In this document: piece after piece, positions 1 to 5,061 of the stretch | How the letters are laid out: every line of letters starts with the position of its first letter | Position numbering within the stretch: position 1 is the stretch's first letter | From: Treponema sp. | GTDB lineage: Bacteria; Spirochaetota; Spirochaetia; Treponematales; Breznakiellaceae | Direction: 5' to 3' | DNA length: 5,164 nt | Assembly: GCA_031280065.1 (NCBI GenBank) | Contig: JAITHH010000296.1 | Location: 1 to 5,164, forward strand | Program-made: the position numbers and the translations under genes | Notes under the pieces: model-generated | Told to the model about the DNA's origin: nothing | The model's input: the letters and a program-made list of their open reading frames with translations, nothing else | Database searches by the model: none

Positions 1-317
1 TACTCAGGGTGTCCCGCGCAGGGGGAGCCGATCTGGCGGAAATTCTTGATGTCCTCCAGGGAAATATCCGGGTAGCCCGCCAGGTGGAGCAGGGCGTAGA
101 GGAACATGGAACCGTGCCCCGCGGAAAGCAGGAACCGGTCCCGGTCAGCCCAGCCGGGGGCCGCGGGGTCATGGCGCAGCAGTTCGCCGTAGAGGACGGC
201 ACCCAGTTCCGCCGCCCCCAGGGGCAGTCCCGGATGGCCGGAATTGGCCTTCTGAATCGCGTCCATGGCCAGGGACCGGAGGCTTAACGCGGTTTTCTCC
301 AATGCCTTGATATTCAT
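1..317 (-). CDS. tkt: Transketolase, N-terminal part (cut by window edge)
   Basis: This is the start of transketolase, the thiamine-diphosphate enzyme that moves two-carbon ketol units between sugar phosphates in the non-oxidative pentose phosphate pathway (cytoplasm). The 105 visible residues carry the family's N-terminal signatures in order: [12 protein letters not shown] at residues 25-36, [14 protein letters not shown] at 58-71, and GHPE at 102-105. His28, His68 and His103 match the conserved active-site and cofactor histidines of full-length transketolases. The order and spacing fit the one-piece enzyme of about 650 residues, but a split N-half subunit cannot be excluded because the rest lies outside the window. 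The ATG at 317 is chosen because AAGGAG sits 6 bases upstream and because the family's N-terminus begins about here. It lies downstream of phosphofructokinase on the same strand, separated by about 570 bases of gene debris and hairpins, so it probably has its own promoter. Confidence 0.93.
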   Translation of the reverse strand, partial: MNIKALEKTALSLRSLAMDAIQKANSGHPGLPLGAAELGAVLYGELLRHDPAAPGWADRDRFLLSAGHGSMFLYALLHLAGYPDISLEDIKNFRQIGSPCAGHPE

Positions 318-322
318 GCAAT

Positions 323-341
323 ACTCCTTCGCTTCTTTATA
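323..341 (-). promoter_or_regulatory. Ribosome-binding site and possible -10 box of transketolase
   Basis: On the minus strand AAGGAGT (329-323) lies 6 bases before the transketolase ATG, a strong Shine-Dalgarno match that fixes the start. Just upstream is TATAAA (341-336), which could be a -10 box. No good -35 hexamer is visible at 16-18 bases, so the promoter part is weak, while the ribosome-binding site is convincing. Confidence 0.6.
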
Positions 342-676
342 AAAAGGAATGATAAAGGAATCGTCCGGCATGGACAAGGCGCAAGCCCTTGCCCTCTGGA
401 AACTGCGCTTCGGCAGGGCGGGCTTCATTTCACTGAACGTGATTATCGCTATGGTAATAATACTCGCGGGGATTTATGTTTCCCTGCACACCAAATTTAG
501 CAGAAACATCTACACCATCGGCGGCAGCGAAACCTCCGCCCTGCTCATGGCAATTCCCGTCAAACGGACCAAGGTGCTGATATACACGATTAACGGTTTT
601 TGTTCCGCAATGGCTGGGGTGGTGTTCTGCCTGTATATGCTTTCCGGCTACGGCCTCCACGGTCAGGGCAGGAAAC

Positions 677-723
677 AAAAAAAGCGGGTAACGCGGGGGC
701 GTTGCGGGGGTGGAACCCCCGCA
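677..723 (-). terminator. Possible intrinsic terminator downstream of phosphofructokinase
   Basis: Read on the minus strand, a perfect 8-bp hairpin (723-703: TGCGGGGG with CCCCCGCA) is followed by a small hairpin (stem AACGC/GCGTT with a four-C loop, 703-690; the two stems share base 703), then CCCGC and a run of seven T (683-677). The CCCGC directly before the T-run could also pair with GCGGG at 722-718. The arrangement fits a rho-independent terminator for transcripts coming from phosphofructokinase, about 170 bases after its stop codon. The 6-base gap between the small stem and the T-run is longer than usual, so confidence is modest. Confidence 0.35.
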
Positions 724-802
724 TGGGGGGCAGCGGAAAGGTTGACCGCTGTCGCGGTCAATCAGAAAGCAGGCTTTGGAGCGCGGGGGGCGTACCCCCC
801 GC
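703..802. repeat. Cluster of three perfect 8-bp hairpins
   Basis: Three separate inverted repeats with perfect 8-bp stems and short loops occur within 100 bases. At 703-723 the arms are TGCGGGGG and CCCCCGCA with a 5-base loop. At 742-761 they are TTGACCGC and GCGGTCAA with a 4-base loop. At 783-802 they are GCGGGGGG and CCCCCCGC with a 4-base loop. The first and third are near relatives, and the hairpin after argC (4838-4858) belongs to the same type. None is followed by a clear T-run on the plus strand. They could be a dispersed intergenic repeat, RNA-stabilising structures or bidirectional terminators; the sequence alone does not decide. Confidence 0.75.
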
Positions 803-825
803 TAATCTCTTAAGTTGTTGACAGT

Positions 826-837
826 GGGGGACCGGGG
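826..837 (+). repeat. G-rich 12-mer, inverted copy at 2085-2096
   Basis: GGGGGACCGGGG occurs here on the plus strand and again on the minus strand at 2096-2085, so the two copies lie in inverted orientation on either side of the phosphofructokinase gene. The motif is of low complexity and the match may be chance in GC-rich intergenic DNA. Apart from this copy, nothing else recognisable lies between 814 and 891. Confidence 0.35.
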
Positions 838-891
838 GTCAGCGGAGAACCCGGAGGGCTTGGCTGCGCGTCCATTGCAAACTGCGCTTAC

Positions 892-2007
892 TTAGGTCAG
901 TTCCGCCCCCTCCACGCCTACGCAGGTTCCCACGGAGACAGCGGTGTCGATCATGTAGTGATCCCGGGGCACGGTCTTTACCTTGCCGGCGGGAATGGAG
1001 AGGTCTACCGTGGTAATGCTGTCGCCTGAAAGAGCGGCCATCTTGCCGTACTCCCCCTTGGCGAGGAGTTCCGCGGCGGCGGTGCCCAGACTGGTGGCCA
1101 GTACCCGGTCGGAAGCGCTGGGAATTCCCCCGCGCTGCACATACCCCAGAACCGTTGCCCTGGTTTCCATGCCCGTTTCCGCCGTGATCTCCTTGGCCAC
1201 CCGGTAGCCAATGGAGGGGGCGACGGTTTCCTGCCGGTACTTCTTCCGTTCTTTCTTGTCCATCCTGGCTTCAGCCAGCGAGAGGGCCCCTTCGGCCACT
1301 ACCACTATGGAGAAATTCTTCCCGCTGGCGGCCCGTTCCAAAAGATGCCTGCCGATAGCCTTGATGTCGTAGGGAATTTCCGGTATCAGGATCACGTCCC
1401 CGCCCCCGGCAACCCCCGCATAAAGCGCCAGCCAGCCCGCTTTGTGGCCCATGAGTTCGATTACGATGACCCGGCTGTGGCTTTGGGCGGTGGAATGAAG
1501 CCGGTCAATGGCCTCGGTGCCGATGGAAAGGGCCGAATGGAAGCCGAATGTCCGGTCGGTGCCCACGATGTCGTTGTCAATGGTTTTGGGGAGCCCCACC
1601 ACGTTGAGTCCTTCCTGGGAGAGGAGGCAGCCGGTGGTATTGGTGCCGTTTCCCCCCAGCACGACCAGGCAGTCCAGCTTGAGCTTCCGGTAGTTTTCCT
1701 TGATTGCGGCGACTTTTTCTCCAACGATCTCTTCGGTCCCGCTCTGGGTCTTGAAGGGTTTCTCCCTGCCGGCCCCCAGGATGGTTCCCCCCCGTGTCAG
1801 GATGCCGTACACATCCTCGGGCCGCAGCACCCGCCATTGCTCGTCTATGAGTCCCCGGTAGCCGTTGGCGATGCCGATGATATTCATGCCGTAGCGGTCC
1901 TGGGCGGCCCGGCACACTCCCCGGATTGCGGCGTTCAGCCCCGGACAGTCGCCCCCGGCGGTCAGGATGCCGAAGGTCTTAGTTACGCTTGAGCGGTAAG
2001 TTCCCAT
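892..2007 (-). CDS. pfkA: 6-phosphofructokinase, group III type
   Basis: Phosphorylates fructose 6-phosphate to fructose 1,6-bisphosphate, the committing step of glycolysis, in the cytoplasm. The 371 residues are longer than E. coli PfkA (320) and fit the long group III enzymes. Motifs in order: GGDCPGLN at 18-25 (phosphate-donor loop), GGNGT at 118-122, PKTIDNDI at 140-147 with the catalytic Asp144, MGHKAGW at 186-192, PEIPYD at 209-214, and GYVQRGG followed by DR at 288-301. Family knowledge: Gly after the GG(D/N) position favours ATP, Asp there favours pyrophosphate; here it is Gly121. The Lys of PKTIDND is found both in pyrophosphate enzymes and in some ATP enzymes. ATP is therefore the likelier donor, but not certain. 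Asn120 replaces the usual Asp of GGDG. The ATG at 2007 is the only plausible start, 17 residues before the donor loop. The OmpA-family gene ends 102 bases upstream on the same strand. Confidence 0.93.
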   Translation of the reverse strand: MGTYRSSVTKTFGILTAGGDCPGLNAAIRGVCRAAQDRYGMNIIGIANGYRGLIDEQWRVLRPEDVYGILTRGGTILGAGREKPFKTQSGTEEIVGEKVAAIKENYRKLKLDCLVVLGGNGTNTTGCLLSQEGLNVVGLPKTIDNDIVGTDRTFGFHSALSIGTEAIDRLHSTAQSHSRVIVIELMGHKAGWLALYAGVAGGGDVILIPEIPYDIKAIGRHLLERAASGKNFSIVVVAEGALSLAEARMDKKERKKYRQETVAPSIGYRVAKEITAETGMETRATVLGYVQRGGIPSASDRVLATSLGTAAAELLAKGEYGKMAALSGDSITTVDLSIPAGKVKTVPRDHYMIDTAVSVGTCVGVEGAELT

Positions 2008-2019
2008 GTCCTTAGTATA
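2008..2019 (-). promoter_or_regulatory. -10-like box immediately before the phosphofructokinase start
   Basis: On the minus strand TATACT (2019-2014) is followed by AAGGAC and then the ATG at 2007. AAGGA is too close to the start (1 base) to act as a normal Shine-Dalgarno site. The -10-like hexamer ending 6 bases before ATG would place transcription start at or next to the start codon, as in leaderless mRNAs. The -35 region at 17 bases (TGTTCA) matches the consensus at only about three of six positions. The alternative is read-through from the OmpA-family gene with weak initiation. Confidence 0.35.
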
Positions 2020-2045
2020 AACGTATTTGGAGACAGTGAACAGAT

Positions 2046-2060
2046 AACAGTTTTGCTGTT
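2046..2060. repeat. Small AT-rich hairpin between OmpA-family gene and phosphofructokinase
   Basis: The arms AACAG (2046-2050) and CTGTT (2056-2060) form a 5-bp stem with a 5-base loop in the 102-base gap. No T-run follows on the minus strand, so it is a poor terminator. Its position just upstream of the putative phosphofructokinase -10 box would allow an operator role, but there is no direct support for one. Confidence 0.25.
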
Positions 2061-2109
2061 TGTATCGAATCGCAGGTTCGCGCTCCCCGGTCCCCCCGTA
2101 TGCCAGGCC

Positions 2110-3423
2110 CTATTCCAGAATGGTAATCTCAACGCGGCGGTTCTGGGCACGGCCCTCTTCCGTGGCGTTGTCCCGTAAAGGCCGCGTACCGCCCCACCCC
2201 TTGTAAAGAAACCGGTCCGCGCTGATCCCCCGCTTAACCAGTTCATCCACCATCCGCTTGGCCCGCTGAACCGACAGCTCCATCTCCCCTTGGGGCCGCC
2301 CCACCGCCGCGGTATGGCCTTCCACCAGAAAACTCCGGTCAGGCGCTTCCTTGAGCGCGGCGGCTATCCGGTCCAGCCGGGAATATTCAGCGGGGAGGAA
2401 TTCATCTGAGTCAGGCGCAAAGCGAAGATCCTTGACGGTGAGCCGTATCCCGCCGGGAACCGCGGCCAGGTCGATGTTCGCGCCGGTTTCCAGGGCTGAC
2501 TGGCCGGACGAAATGCCGCTGCCGTTCCCCGCGCCGCCGCTTGGGACTGACGGAGAGCCGCCGGAGCCCGCGCCGCCGTTCAGATTCCGCCCGATAGTCG
2601 CTATGATCCGCTCCTGGTTGAGGGGTACGGTTCCCTCCCCAAAGGTCAGGGTGAAGCCCCGGAAGCGGACCGTCTCCCCGCCGGGCCAGGAGTAGGTTTC
2701 ATCCAGGTTGTCCCGCATCAGCAGGGGAAGGCCGTCCGCAACGCGCAGGAGGATTTCAACCGAATGGCTGCCCTGGAGGCCGGTAAAGTACCGTGCCCCC
2801 GGCTTGGCCCCGGGCGGCGGCCCGCTGTAGCGGGAAGCGTAGCGGGCGGAAATCCGGTGCACCGGAATATCCCGGTAGGTCTCGGTCCCCTGGTACTCAT
2901 ACTCGGCGATGATAGGCACCGCCACCGGAAGGCCCTCATTGAGCGGGTCTACCACCCGTACGCCCTGCGCCGTCCAGCGCACGCCCGGCCGTACCGGCCC
3001 AAGCGGGAAGGCGGGAAAGCCCCGCAGAGCAGGGAAGCCCTGATCGTCTTCAATCCGCAGGTTTCCGTCGGGAAAAATCTGGAACGTGACGGGGAGTACC
3101 GCGTCTACGGCGCGGGCGCTTTGGCGCATATCCCGCAGGGTTTCTTCCAGCACAAAGAAATTCCCCTGGTATTCAACGCCCTGCGCGCTGCCCAAGGGCC
3201 GGGGATTCAAGGTCGCACGGACTTCCCGGTACATGTGGCCGATGTACTTTCCATTGTCGTACCGGGATAAGTCGGAGCGTTCAATGGTTTTATAAGGCCC
3301 GGCGCTGCCCCTGGCCAGAACCGCCGCTCCGGCGGCTTCTTCGGCCTTCAGCGCGGGGGCCGATACAAGCATAAAAGAGAGAAGGAGGCTTCCGCGAAAC
3401 CTCTTGTATGTAAAGCCCGTCAT
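2110..3423 (-). CDS. Secreted OmpA-family protein
   Basis: A predicted cell-envelope protein of 437 residues. A signal peptide is visible at the N-terminus: basic TYKRFRG (5-11), hydrophobic core LLLSFMLVSAPAL (13-25), likely cleavage after Ala27. Residues about 40-280 form a region I do not recognise, rich in aromatic residues and beta-prone segments. A Gly/Ser/Pro-rich linker follows (about 282-308), then an OmpA-like C-terminal domain (about 325-437) with LRFAPDSDEFLP (333-344), VEGHT (367-371), LSVQRAKRMVDEL (383-395), YKGWGGTRP (407-415) and EEGRAQNRRVEI (422-433). This domain usually binds peptidoglycan through an Asp in GHTD and an Arg in LSxxRA; here the Arg is present (Arg387) but the Asp position is Ala372. 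The ATG at 3423 overlaps the stop of the upstream frame (ATGA) and no strong ribosome-binding site is seen, suggesting translational coupling. It has no transmembrane barrel motif that I can point to, so outer-membrane insertion is uncertain. Confidence 0.88.
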   Translation of the reverse strand: MTGFTYKRFRGSLLLSFMLVSAPALKAEEAAGAAVLARGSAGPYKTIERSDLSRYDNGKYIGHMYREVRATLNPRPLGSAQGVEYQGNFFVLEETLRDMRQSARAVDAVLPVTFQIFPDGNLRIEDDQGFPALRGFPAFPLGPVRPGVRWTAQGVRVVDPLNEGLPVAVPIIAEYEYQGTETYRDIPVHRISARYASRYSGPPPGAKPGARYFTGLQGSHSVEILLRVADGLPLLMRDNLDETYSWPGGETVRFRGFTLTFGEGTVPLNQERIIATIGRNLNGGAGSGGSPSVPSGGAGNGSGISSGQSALETGANIDLAAVPGGIRLTVKDLRFAPDSDEFLPAEYSRLDRIAAALKEAPDRSFLVEGHTAAVGRPQGEMELSVQRAKRMVDELVKRGISADRFLYKGWGGTRPLRDNATEEGRAQNRRVEITILE

Positions 3424-3764
3424 ATCCCGAATATCGGAGTTTTCTCGCGCTTGATGAAGGGGGCGGTGAGGACCGAGGTCTCCATCGCCGCCTCTTCAAA
3501 CCAGGCTTTCTTCGCGCCGTCCAGGTTCCATTCGGTTATCAGCATGGTAAATACCTCCGCCGCCACGAACGCCGCGTATTCCCCCAGAACCCGGCATTTG
3601 CGGGCCAGCGCTTTATTCCGTCCGGCGTTGATGTTGATTATCCGCACCTCCAGCTCCAGCGCGGGACGGTCAGGCCCCGATAGCCCCAGAGACGCCCCGT
3701 CATCAAAAGACGAGGACAGCTTGAGCACCTGCTCATCCGGGCAGGGATCGGTTCCGTTTAGCAC
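3420..3764 (-). pseudogene. Remnant of an Rpn-family (PD-(D/E)XK) nuclease/putative transposase
   Basis: A frame of 114 codons beginning with GTG at 3764. Residues about 2-50 (LNGTDPCPDEQVLKLSSSF, then LELEVRIININAGRNKAL) and CRVLGEYAAFVA at about 57-68 resemble the middle of Rpn recombination-promoting nuclease/transposase proteins, where a YNGT motif, an ININxGxN motif and a CRxLxEYxxFV motif occur in this order. Then AEVFTMLITEWNLDGAKKAWFEEA (about 69-92) resembles the later family segment, so the roughly 40 residues normally between these parts seem absent. The N-terminal catalytic nuclease half is also absent: an in-frame stop lies six codons upstream at 3780-3782. Rpn proteins are usually about 300 residues. 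It therefore cannot be an active nuclease and is read as a relic, though its tail may still be translated because its TGA overlaps the ATG of the OmpA-family gene. The family assignment is from motif memory and needs alignment. Confidence 0.6.
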
Positions 3765-3885
3765 ACCTGCACGAAGGCTTTAGCCTGAGCAGGGCACACC
3801 CAACAACGCGCTCCGCCCGCCCTTGCATATAGTCCATGCTGTATTCAAGCGGCGTCCTCGTGAACCGCTGCATTTATACGCGGGA

Positions 3886-3912
3886 TATGCTAAACTGACG
3901 CCGGGAGATGCT
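3886..3912 (+). promoter_or_regulatory. Possible -10 box and ribosome-binding site of argC
   Basis: TATGCT (3886-3891) is a plausible -10 hexamer 21 bases before the argC start, but no good -35 box is visible at 16-18 bases. GGGAG (3903-3907) lies 5 bases before the ATG at 3913 and is a good Shine-Dalgarno site. It decides in favour of this ATG over the in-frame ATG at 3823, whose extra 30 residues have no place in the family. Confidence 0.55.
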
Positions 3913-4824
3913 ATGAAACCGAAAGTATATATCGATGGAAAAGAAGGAACTACCGGCCTGCAAATCTATGAGCGGCTCGGCAAACGGCAGGATATTGAAC
4001 TGCTTTTAATCGATGAGGCTGACCGGAAAGACATCAGCCGGCGGGGGGAATTCATCAATTCCGCGGATATGGTATTCCTCTGCCTGCCCGATGATGCGGC
4101 GCGGGAAGCGGTCCGGCTTATTGGGAACCCCGCGGTACGGGTGATTGACGCTTCTACGGCGCACCGGACTGCGGAGGGCTGGGTATACGGCTTCCCGGAG
4201 CTGTCGGAAGCGCAGCGCGAGTCCATCAAACAGGCGCGGTTTGTCGCTAACCCCGGCTGCCATGCCAGCGGGGTGATCGCCCTGCTCTTTCCCCTTATCA
4301 CCAGAGGGCTCGTGCCGGCGGACTATCCCTTTGCGATTACCTCCCTTACCGGCTACAGCGGCGGGGGCAAGGGGATGATCACGCGCTATGAGGCCCCGGA
4401 GCGCCCCGAAGAGTACCGCGCTCCCCGGCTCTACGGCCTGTCGATGGCCCATAAGCACATTCCCGAAATCGTTGCCATGACCGGGCTGGCCGCGCCTCCG
4501 GCATTTACCCCGGTTATTGGCGATTATTATTGCGGGATGGAAATCATCATTCCCCTGCACCGCCGTCTGATCCGGGCGGGGAAAGCGGAGGTTCTTGAGG
4601 CGCTGCGGGGGCATTACGCCGGTTCCCGGTTCATCCGTGTTGCTGAAACGCCGCCGGACAGCGCCTATCTTCCTTCCAACGCCTTTGCCGGCACGGATGA
4701 TATGGAACTGTGCGTGAGCGGTTCGGAAGCGATCATGCTGCTGATTGCCCGTTTTGATAATCTTGGGAAGGGGGCTTCAGGCGCGGCAGTACAGAACATG
4801 GACCTCATGCTTGGTCTGCAATAG
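3913..4824 (+). CDS. argC: N-acetyl-gamma-glutamyl-phosphate reductase, type 2
   Basis: Reduces N-acetyl-glutamyl 5-phosphate to N-acetylglutamate 5-semialdehyde with NADPH, the third step of arginine/ornithine synthesis, in the cytoplasm. The 303 residues match the short type 2 ArgC family (about 310) rather than type 1 (about 335-345). Seen in order: DGKEGTTG at 8-15 (NADP-binding loop), VFLCLPDDAARE at 54-65, DASTAHR at 79-85, VANPGCHASG at 111-120 with the catalytic Cys116, TGYSGGGKGM at 146-155, AHKHIPEI at 179-186 with the likely catalytic His, and the C-terminal GKGASGAAVQNMDLMLG at 285-301. All key residues are present and the gene looks intact. The start is set by GGGAG 5 bases upstream and by homology beginning at MKPKVYIDG. 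No argB, argJ or argD lies within the window, so this gene stands alone here, transcribed divergently from the Rpn remnant/OmpA pair. Confidence 0.95.
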   Translation: MKPKVYIDGKEGTTGLQIYERLGKRQDIELLLIDEADRKDISRRGEFINSADMVFLCLPDDAAREAVRLIGNPAVRVIDASTAHRTAEGWVYGFPELSEAQRESIKQARFVANPGCHASGVIALLFPLITRGLVPADYPFAITSLTGYSGGGKGMITRYEAPERPEEYRAPRLYGLSMAHKHIPEIVAMTGLAAPPAFTPVIGDYYCGMEIIIPLHRRLIRAGKAEVLEALRGHYAGSRFIRVAETPPDSAYLPSNAFAGTDDMELCVSGSEAIMLLIARFDNLGKGASGAAVQNMDLMLGLQ

Positions 4825-4837
4825 GCCCTCCGGGGGG

Positions 4838-4858
4838 TGTGGGGGCGGCGCCCCCGCA
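4838..4858 (+). terminator. GC-rich hairpin after argC, possible terminator
   Basis: Starting 14 bases after the argC stop, TGTGGGGG (4838-4845) pairs with CCCCCGCA (4851-4858) around a 5-base loop, with one T-G wobble. It closely resembles the hairpin at 703-723. The bases after it are GAAAACC, so there is no T-run on either strand and it is not a standard intrinsic terminator. It may still stop or stabilise the argC transcript, or be a dispersed intergenic repeat. Confidence 0.45.
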
Positions 4859-5061
4859 GAAAACCCTACTTGACGTTTCTTTCAATCCCTAGCAAGACGC
4901 CGCTCCGCCATCCTGCGTCTCGGCTTGCAGTATCTCCAAAGCCTCATCGAGGGTTTTACCGGATTAGAGCAAAACGGCTAACAGTAAGCCCTGAACCGGG
5001 CCTCTGGCCCGGAGCGGAAAGAGGGGGAATGAGCAGCGCGTCTTCCTCTTTCCTTCCTTAC
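4859..5061. other. Intergenic stretch without a convincing gene
   Basis: About 200 bases between argC and the right-hand gene. On the minus strand a short frame ends at a TAG (4891-4889) and reads SGKTLDEALEILQAETQD..., which looks protein-like, but it is preceded by an in-frame TAA after a hydrophobic GLLLAVLL stretch. It could be a decayed or very small gene; I cannot name it. A perfect 7-bp hairpin with a 3-base loop (CCGGGCC/GGCCCGG, 4996-5012) lies about 50 bases beyond the stop of the right-hand gene and may end its transcript, although no T-run follows. Confidence 0.4.

Larger units (their letters stand above)
349..813 (+). pseudogene. Fragment of a YjfF-like sugar ABC-transporter permease
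   Basis: An open frame of 154 codons whose middle part (residues about 25-106, bases about 421-666) resembles the second half of YjfF/RbsC-type inner-membrane permeases of sugar ABC importers. Visible features are a hydrophobic helix at residues about 26-46, then TKFSRNIYTIGGSETSALLM at 48-67, which matches the family pattern of a TxFGxxVYAIGGNxxSAxLMG-like loop, a second hydrophobic stretch at about 76-97, and SGYGLHG at 99-105. A complete permease has about 320-340 residues. Here about 170 N-terminal residues and the conserved C-terminal part after GYGLH are missing. From residue about 107 the frame runs through GC-rich hairpin DNA and reads as Arg/Gly-rich nonsense. There is no ATP-binding subunit, sugar-binding protein or partner permease nearby. 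I read it as a truncated relic; the first 24 residues have no recognised counterpart. The assignment is from memory of the family, without alignment. Confidence 0.65.

Noticed and set aside
9..287. Open frame of 92 codons on the plus strand at the left edge
   Set aside because: Opposite the clearly recognisable transketolase N-terminus.
690..802. Possible CRISPR array in the repeated hairpin region
   Set aside because: The units are palindromes of differing sequence and irregular spacing, without repeats of constant length separated by unique spacers.
818..823. Perfect TTGACA hexamer on the plus strand
   Set aside because: No -10-like sequence lies 16-18 bases downstream, and it would drive transcription antisense into phosphofructokinase.
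1345..1992. Open frame of 215 codons on the plus strand
   Set aside because: It lies wholly opposite phosphofructokinase, which has all its family motifs. The frame is a by-product of GC-rich codon use, has no ribosome-binding site and resembles no protein family.
2764..3270. Open frame of 168 codons on the plus strand
   Set aside because: Opposite the OmpA-family gene, with no recognisable domain and no plausible ribosome-binding site.
3733..3873. Minus-strand frame of 46 codons starting MQRFTRTPLEYSMDYM
   Set aside because: It overlaps the Rpn remnant in another frame and the argC promoter region, has no ribosome-binding site, and I recognise no family. It could be debris of a former gene but cannot be supported.
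3823..3912. Upstream ATG giving argC 30 extra residues
   Set aside because: The extra residues are not part of the family, and a good ribosome-binding site sits 5 bases before the ATG at 3913.
4006..4614. Open frame of 202 codons on the minus strand
   Set aside because: Opposite the intact argC; Arg/Pro/Gly-rich composition typical of an antisense shadow, with no motif.
4870..4875. TTGACG as a -35 box on the plus strand after argC
   Set aside because: No -10 box at proper spacing and no plus-strand gene follows.
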